Made by a program: the position numbers and the translations under genes. A stretch of DNA of 64,000 bases from Euryodendron excelsum (Eukaryota; Streptophyta; Magnoliopsida; Ericales; Pentaphylacaceae): assembly GCA_033060915.1 (NCBI GenBank), contig CM065394.1, forward strand, positions 17,725,001 through 17,789,000, read 5' to 3'. Below are positions 58,190 through 64,000 of this stretch, in pieces. The notes beneath the pieces were generated by a model. It was not told the origin of the DNA. It searched no databases and saw only the letters and a list, made by a program, of their open reading frames with translations. Position 1 is the first letter of the stretch; each line of letters begins with the position of its first letter.

Positions 58190-58510
58190 ATTAGCAGCCC
58201 GAGATGTTTAAATTGTTGGAAAAAAATCAAAAAAATTAAAAAGATTTTTTATAGTATTTGACCTACACATGCACAATCACTAGGACAAATATTCAATTAT
58301 GAACAGATTAATGTACATGTTTGTTTGGGATTGAATCTTGCGTGCATGATCACTTATATAAATATGAGTCAATAGTTTTGATGATCTTTACCATATTGGT
58401 GTTTCATGTACATCTTAATGCACACTTCTTGAGACTTCTTAGAATATGGAATCCGTCTTTATGGTCTATTTTAAATGGTTCCTCCATTGTTAAATATGTA
58501 CGGATTGTCT
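58190..58510. other. Unassigned AT-rich stretch before element D
   Basis: About 320 bp without similarity that I can see to other parts of the window. A 64-codon open frame at 58321-58515 ends inside the D LTR start and is not supported as a gene. It could be host DNA or a remnant of another repeat. Confidence 0.35.
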
Positions 58511-58710
58511 TGTAAGCACCCCATTGTTTACCGCTCGACACTCTACGGTCCAGTCCAGACTTATACTCAAGTTAGTATGGATGTATTCCAATCGAAATCA
58601 ACTCTCTAAGTCTAATCCCGTCTATCCATCGCTTAGCGGGCCCACCAGGCCTAAATAGAGGCAAAATGACAAAAATGCCCTTAGGGGGGCATTATCCTTT
58701 CCAATTCCAA

Positions 58711-59027
58711 CAAGCGCGTCTTTCCAAAGACGATAAGTCCCCTTTCCAAATTTCAAATCAGGCACGTCTTTTTGAAGATGGTAAGTCCCCTTTCTAATTT
58801 CAAATCAGGCACGTCTTTCTGAAGACTGTAAGTCTCCTTTCTAATTCCAAATCAAGCATGTCTTTTCGATGATGGTAAGTCCCCTTTCTAATTCCAAATT
58901 AGGCACGTCTTTCCAAAGATGGTAAGCCCCATTTCCAATCCCAAATCAAGTGCGTCTTTTCAAAGACTGTAAGTCCCATTTCCAAATTCCAAATCAAGCA
59001 CGTCTTTCTGAAGATGGTAAGTCCCTT
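58711..59027 (+). repeat. 47-bp tandem hairpin array in U3 of D
   Basis: Seven units start near 58714, 58761, 58808, 58856, 58902, 58949 and 58998 (spacings 46-49). Each has an imperfect inverted repeat of the type ACGTCTTTCNGAAGACGG, followed by TAAGTCCCC and a TTTCCAATTCCAAATCA spacer. A has about three such units and the other LTRs one. Confidence 0.85.
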
Positions 59028-60380
59028 TTAAACCTGTTGACTGGGATGAGACCCCAAGTCCCCTAGATGGTAGAACGGTCCACCTTTGGCACCTGCTAGC
59101 CTGCCAATGCAGAAATGTCCACTTTAGGCATGCCTTCCGAGAAAGTTGACTTCTCAAGCGCTAAGTCCCTTTAGTAGCTTCCCAAGATCAGGCAGTCTCA
59201 GGAATGATCGCGAACCGTCAGAATAGCGAAAATACTCGTAAACATCGCAACCGTTAGAGTAACGAAAATACTCGCAAACAGGTCGATATAAAGAATTGCC
59301 AACAAACCCCTGTATCACGAGACCGTCATCAAAGTGGCAAAAACACTCAAAACTCAGGTCAACACCAGTGCTTGCTAGCCCACTTCGGTGAAAAATGACC
59401 AAACTACCCCTAGGGCCATTTTCCAGCACGTTTCTCGAGAACACACCTGAGTCCTTAGAATGGTAAGTCCACCCTCCTAAGATTGTCTTAAAAGCAATCC
59501 GGCATGTTTAGGTGCCTTTTAGTCAGTTTCGAGCTAAATTCTTAGACTTTTCGGTCAAGATGACCATTTGGCCCCTAGGAATCTGAGAGCCCCGGGGACC
59601 ACGCCGGCTTTGGGTATCAAACCGGTAACCTCCCAAGAATGCTTCTTATAGTGTTCTCAACCTTCTATTATCTTTTCGGATCATTCCGAGTCTGTTCCGG
59701 CAAACCCGGTGCAAAATAATCGTTCTTCCCCTAGTAGGCCGATCGCCTTTTTCTGACCACACCGGCTCTGGGTATCAAATCGATAATCTCCCGAGAATAT
59801 TTCTTACAGTATTCCCGACCTTCCTTTATCTTTCCGAATCATTCCGAATCAATTCCAGTAAACCTGGTGCAAAATGACCGTTTTGCCCCTGGTGGGCCGA
59901 TAGCCTTTGGGAACATTCTGAATAATGTTTCCAAATTTTGAGTCTTCTTCCAGGACATTCCGTGTCCATCTCGACAGCTTTCCGATCCAGTTGACCGTTT
60001 TACCCCTGATGGCCCGGTCAACCCTTCCGACAAATCTTGTCATCCTTTTTCAAGTCCATTACCTCCAGGACCCTATTCTAAGGGTTCCTATCTCTTTTCG
60101 GCCTTCCGAGCCGTTCCCGGTCCCTTAAGTCCTTCCCGGGCTTTCTGGAGTCACTCCTAGTGAAGCTAGGCTAAAAATTGCGTGATAGTCACTAGTACAG
60201 GCGCCCAAATCTTCTCAAGATATGTTGCTTGCCGACTTAATGAAGTTTCCTAAGTTGCTAGCACCACTAGTAGTGGCGCCAAGCCAAAAAAATGGCCTGG
60301 GGCCTGGCACCACTAGGAGTGGCCCCAAGAGGAAATTTGCCCAGGTGCCACTGCAACAGGCGCCAGGTCTATCCTATCTC

Positions 60381-60388
60381 TATAAATA
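60381..60388 (+). promoter_or_regulatory. TATA box of LTR D
   Basis: TATAAATA followed by CAGAGCCTCC. Confidence 0.72.
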
Positions 60389-60686
60389 CAGAGCCTCCTC
60401 CAGAGTGAAAGAGGTCAGAAAACCTAGTCTAAAAACCCTACTTTTCAATATATAGAGCTCGTAGCCTCCCTAAACCCTAGCTCTTCTAGGTTTTCCAAAC
60501 CCTAGCCTCCTATACACTCATACACTGTCATACACGTATACCCTAGCCTCCAATCCTCCATTGAAGACTTGGATTACTACAACTACGAAGCTCTGAAGAC
60601 CAAAGACAAGCCCTCAAAGATCAAGACTGAAGTGAACCGAAGACCAAAGAAAAGCAAAGCGCGCAAAGCTAAGCAAATAAAGAAGA

Positions 60687-60698
60687 CAAAAGGTAGGC
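60687..60698 (+). other. Splice-donor-like site in LTR D
   Basis: GAAGACAAAAG/GTAGGCTTTC, about 305 bp after the TATA box, preceded by a purine-rich AAAGAAGAC stretch. The same block occurs in M (GACAAG/GTAGGC). Confidence 0.42.
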
Positions 60699-60782
60699 TT
60701 TCTCTTTAAGTTTACGCATCTTCCCCGCTCTCTTCTCCCTCTGAACCCACTTGGATTTTCTTCTATTTTAATCCACCATCTT

Positions 60783-60799
60783 CCCCCCCCCCCCCCCCC
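60783..60799 (+). repeat. Poly-C tract, 17 bp
   Basis: It occupies the same LTR position as the 27-C run of B (42993-43019). Confidence 0.85.
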
Positions 60800-62772
60800 T
60801 TCTTGCATGCTTGAAACAAGAGAATTCCCAGTCCATGTGTAGGATTAAGCTATTGGAGAGTCACCGTGTTGGTAGCTTTCTTTTAGTCTAACCGGAGACC
60901 ACGTGGGTTCGACCCCCTTGATTATGTGGTGAAGCCTTTAACCTTGTATGTTCACGACCCTCTTTGCATTGTGCATATCATGATCGTGCATTCTTCCAAA
61001 ATTCGTTTTCAAACTCATTTTCAAAGCTTGCATTAACATCGTTTTCAAACTTGCATCAAAATCTTCTTTTTCAATACTTATTTTCAAAATCAAAATCCTA
61101 AGGTTATTCTAGCCTTTTCATGGCTAGGGTTGCTTTAGGAAAGTATTGCATTTAAAGTGACCAATACGGTCCATATTTTCAAAACATTGTTGTTTTCAAA
61201 ACCACTATCTTAAAATGGTTCTAACCTTCTTATGGTTAGAATGGCTTTAGGAAAGTGAGGTATTTTATATATCTTTTCTAAAAACTTTCTTTTCAAATCC
61301 CTCATTCCAAAAACCTCTTTTTCAACATACTTTCCAAATACTCTCTCCAATCTCCTTCTTCAAATTCTTTTCTAAAATTGTTTTCCAAAAACTCCCTCCA
61401 AAAATCTATTTTCAAAACTTCATTTTCAACTCCTTTCCAAAACACCCTCTTCAAAATTCCTTTCCTAAAAACACTCCCTAGGTTTCCTTCATAGAAAACT
61501 CTCTCCAATCTTCTTTCCAAAATTGTTTTTCAAAAACTCATTTGCAACAAGCTCTTTCCAAAAACATCTTTCTTAAAAGCTCCTTTCTAAAAATGCTTTC
61601 CTCAAAGTTCACTCTCCAAAGACGCTCCTTACCTTTCCTTCCTCAACAACTCTTCCCAAAAATCTCTTTCTAAAAACTCCTCACTAGGATTTCTTTTCAA
61701 AAACTCTCTTTTCAAAATTCACTTTCTCGAAACTCCTCTCTAGGATTTCCTTCCAAAAATTTCTCTTTCTAAAAAACCCACATTCCAAAAACTCTTTCCT
61801 TAGAGTCCAAGTCAAACCCTAGAACCCACAATTAGGAAACCCTAATTTTCCTCCCTAAAAACATAGTTTCCAAATTCCTTACTTTGGCCTCAAAACCTAA
61901 GTTTTCAAAACCTTTTGTTTTCTACATCAAAACTATATATATTTCCAAAACCTCTTTTATACGTCAAAACTATAGTCTCCAAAATCTAGGGTTTCTAAAA
62001 CTCCATCTTTCCAAATCCATGCCAAACCCAATCTCTCCTTTTGGAAGCCAAATCCAAGCTTCCCTTTAGGAAACTAGGTCCTATCCTCCGTTTTTTAAAA
62101 CAAAATCAAAACATCTCTTTTTAGAAACAAAATTTAATCCCTTATTTTAGGAAATAGGAATCTCAATCCTTCCAAACCCAAATGTTTCCTAATTCAACTC
62201 TTTCCTAATCTAGTACTTTCCTAAACTTTAAGTTTCCTAAACTTAAACCTTTAAATCTTTCCTTAAACTTTAAGCTTTCAAACCTTTCCAAGTTCCATCC
62301 CTTTCGCAAATCTTAACTATCCAAATCTAACTTCCAAATCTTTTCAACTTTTAAAACTTTCTTATTTCAAAACTTTCCTATTTCAACATATTCCCAAATT
62401 GAAACTTCCTAAATTCTAAACTTTCCTATTTCAAAAAATTTCCTAATTCAAAACCTTTCCTAAAATGAAACTTTCCTAATTCGAAACCTTTCCTAAAATG
62501 AAACTTTCCTAAAACGGAACCTTTTCTATTTTGAAAATTTTTTAAATTGGAACTTTCCTAATTCGAACCCTTCCAAAATCCAATCTTTCCTAATCTTCAA
62601 AGTCCAATATTCGAGTCAAGTCTTTCTGAATTTCGAGTCCTTTCTCAATCCTATCTTCCTAGATCTAGGGTCTCTATTCTTCCATTTCACATTCCAATCT
62701 TCTATTCTAAATTCAAATCAAACCCAAATTCCAGTTCAATTTCTTTTTCCAATCAAACCTTCTATTTTCTAT

Positions 62773-62851
62773 CGGACTCTTGTCCGAACTACGACTAACC
62801 TGATTCCTCAAAAAAAATACGTAGGCAACTCTCATGGGTGCGATCACAACC
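62773..62851 (+). other. Three-hairpin block (D copy)
   Basis: Hairpin 1 is CGGAC-TCTT-GTCCG, a perfect stem different from A. Hairpin 2 has been lost to an A-run. Hairpin 3 is ACTC-TCAT-GGGT with one wobble. Confidence 0.55.
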
Positions 62852-63419
62852 TTTTTCAATCTCTAATTTCACAACTTTTTTTCTAACTTCCAATTCTAAA
62901 TTTCTATTTTCAAATCTCTATTTCTAATTTCTAGGCTTTCCAATTTCAAATCTATCTTCTCAAATCTTTTTCTTAAAACAAATCAATTTCTTTTCAAATC
63001 TATTTCTAAATCTGTTTTTCAACTTCCTTTTCTTGTACTTGCATGGCATACATCATTCTTTTAAAAAAATTATTTTCTAAAGTGGATAAGATTGAACATT
63101 TATTAGTTGAAGACTCTCATAGGTGAATTTAGGGTAAATAGACATGTAGGTACCACAAGGGCGGGGTAAGGTGATGGTTTAGTGCGTCTTCCCTACACGT
63201 AACCAACCTCCGAACCTAGAATCATTGTTTTCAAAGACCAACATGGAGTTTATTTTCAAAAAGGGTTTAAATGTTTTCTAAAGGTTTCCAAACAACATGT
63301 TTTCTTAAAAACCCCCTCTCTTGAGATAGTATTTTCAAAATCGTTTTCAAAAACCCTAAGTGTGATCCTCGAATTGAGCTTAGCTTTTAGGTGACCTAAC
63401 TCACCTTAATCAAGTTAGG

Positions 63420-63429
63420 TGGCGACTCC
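63420..63429 (+). other. PBS-core copy inside LTR D
   Basis: TGGCGACTCC is intact here although the real PBS at 63582 has mutated. Confidence 0.6.
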
Positions 63430-63581
63430 AAATGTTTTTCAAAAGCCATTTATTCAAATCGATTTTCAATTCAAACATAGTTGCACTCATTCTTCTAGGA
63501 GGGTGAGTTCTAACGAGAGAGTACAGTGTTATTCCCCCATGTGTGTGTATTCCTCGAGTGCGAAAAATTTGGTGCAACAGC

Positions 63582-63599
63582 TGGCAACTCCATTGGGGA
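63582..63599 (+). other. Primer binding site of D (tRNA-Arg, mutated)
   Basis: TGGCAACTCCATTGGGGA, two bases after the LTR end. It differs from the B/C form by G to A and C to T changes. Confidence 0.75.
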
Positions 63600-64000
63600 C
63601 ACTTAGAGGGTTAGATCATTAGTCATGTCTTTTTACCCTTCACCCATATAGAGTCTTCAATTAACTTGTTCAATCCTATTTACTTTAAATTTTCAAAACC
63701 AAATTTTCAAAATTGTTTTCAAACAAAAAAAAGCATGCATTTATTCATATTATCTTGTATTAAGTTTGTCATCCACATACTAACTCTTGTATCTTTGTTT
63801 TGTAGATGCGCTTTGTGTTTAAATTTTATTAACTGTCATGTATGAATGTGATGAGCAGGATGAATGGGAGTTGTTGGGCTCTTTCCTCCGTTTTCAAAAA
63901 TCACACACACATTGCATGTGCACCTACATTCTGCATACTTGCATTTTACCCTGATATGTCCTTTCTAGTTAGAAAGGGGGAACGGTATATTGGTTGTGGG
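63600..64000 (+). other. Start of the D leader
   Basis: Homologous to the leaders of C, B and E2. An acceptor-like TTTGTTTTGTAG ends at 63805 but is followed by ATGCGC instead of GTGGACC. No gene is supported. Confidence 0.5.

Larger units (their letters stand above)
56407..58510 (+). mobile_element. Element C, right piece (leader continued)
   Basis: It continues the C leader after the target 5-mer: ACACCAAGTTCACTCTCC matches the B leader at 46725. Stem-loop 1 is at 56508-56528 and stem-loop 2 at 56822-56840. A run of 36 C lies at 56970-57005, followed by a diverged second module copy at about 57260-57480, and an acceptor-like pyrimidine tract ending TTCCAG at 57535. No gag frame follows. 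From about 58190 the sequence is AT-rich and matches nothing else in the window. Element D is inserted at 58511. Confidence 0.65.
58511..63579 (+). repeat. 5' LTR of element D
   Basis: About 5.1 kb, TGTAAGCACCCC to GGTGCAACA. It contains a 47-bp tandem array (58711-59027), U3 repeats (59570-60010), palindromes at 60260-60325 and TATA at 60381-60388. AAACCCTA motifs lie at 60440-60510, a donor-like CAAAAG/GTAGGC at 60692/60693, poly-C at 60783-60799 and low-complexity U5 at 61260-62700. The three-hairpin block is at 62773-62851 and the PBS-core copy at 63420-63429. Confidence 0.85.
58511..64000 (+). mobile_element. Element D: 5' part of a Tat/Ogre-like retrotransposon
   Basis: A 5' LTR (58511-63579), PBS (63582-63599) and the first 400 bp of leader. 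It continues beyond the window. The left 5-mer is TGTCT. The LTR is close in layout to that of A (5.1 vs 5.2 kb, same end GTGTGTGTATTCCTCGAGTG), so A and D belong to one subfamily. The PBS carries two G-to-A or C-to-T changes. Confidence 0.82.

Noticed and set aside
58711..59027. CRISPR-like array (regular repeats with spacers)
   Set aside because: Units are 47-bp head-to-tail repeats with similar, not unique, spacers, located in the U3 of a plant retrotransposon LTR.
17909..63599. TGGCGACTCC sites as parts of real tRNA genes
   Set aside because: Only the 3' terminal complement is present. There are no A/B boxes or cloverleaf around the sites, as expected for primer binding sites.

Overview
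The window looks like nuclear DNA from a seed plant with a large, repeat-rich genome, probably a eudicot. I cannot name the species. I find no intact host gene, tRNA, rRNA or CRISPR array. Nearly all of the 64 kb is made of nested, decayed LTR retrotransposons of the Ty3/gypsy Tat/Ogre type. The evidence for this is very long LTRs (3.5-5.2 kb), primer binding sites of the form TGGCGACTCCACTGGGGA (complementary to the 3' end of a plant tRNA-Arg), purine-rich polypurine tracts, TATAAATA boxes inside the LTRs, a gag zinc-knuckle remnant, and spliced antisense ORFs between the coding region and the 3' LTR, as known from the Tat lineage.

Layout. 1-7652: 3' part of element A (+), with antisense-ORF remnant, PPT and a 5.2-kb 3' LTR. 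7653-10311: right part of a second LTR (+), interrupted by A. 10312-12989: truncated LTR in the opposite orientation. 12990-14371 and 27752-28609: two halves of a decayed gene resembling the plant 'putative gypsy type transposon' (Transposase_28) proteins, split by a complete 13.4-kb element E2 (14372-27751). 28610-~37555: 3' part of a minus-strand element M, with LTR, PPT and a well-preserved spliced antisense ORF. ~37556-41046 and 56407-58510: pieces of element C. 41047-56406: complete 15.4-kb element B, inserted in the leader of C with a near-perfect 5-bp target duplication. 58511-64000: 5' LTR, PBS and start of element D, which continues out of the window.

The two elements complete in the window (B and E2) have internal regions of only about 6 kb. 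B keeps gag fragments and an antisense ORF, and neither has room for protease, RT, RNase H and integrase. They look like large non-autonomous derivatives that would need pol proteins in trans.

The most interesting signals are non-coding. Every LTR here that retains U5 (nine copies) carries an ~85-bp block in the low-complexity U5. It can fold into three short hairpins whose stems change in a compensatory way between families while the loop TCTT and linkers stay fixed. Other conserved features are a splice-donor-like site in the R/U5 region paired with an acceptor-like site beyond the PBS (a possible 2-3 kb intron spanning U5 and PBS), a second 10-nt copy of the PBS core inside each LTR, a GC-rich palindrome near the TATA box and again near the PPT, stem-loops in the leader, and a 47-bp tandem hairpin array in the U3 of D. 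All coordinates were read by eye, so boundaries may be off by a few bases, and by tens of bases where marked approximate.
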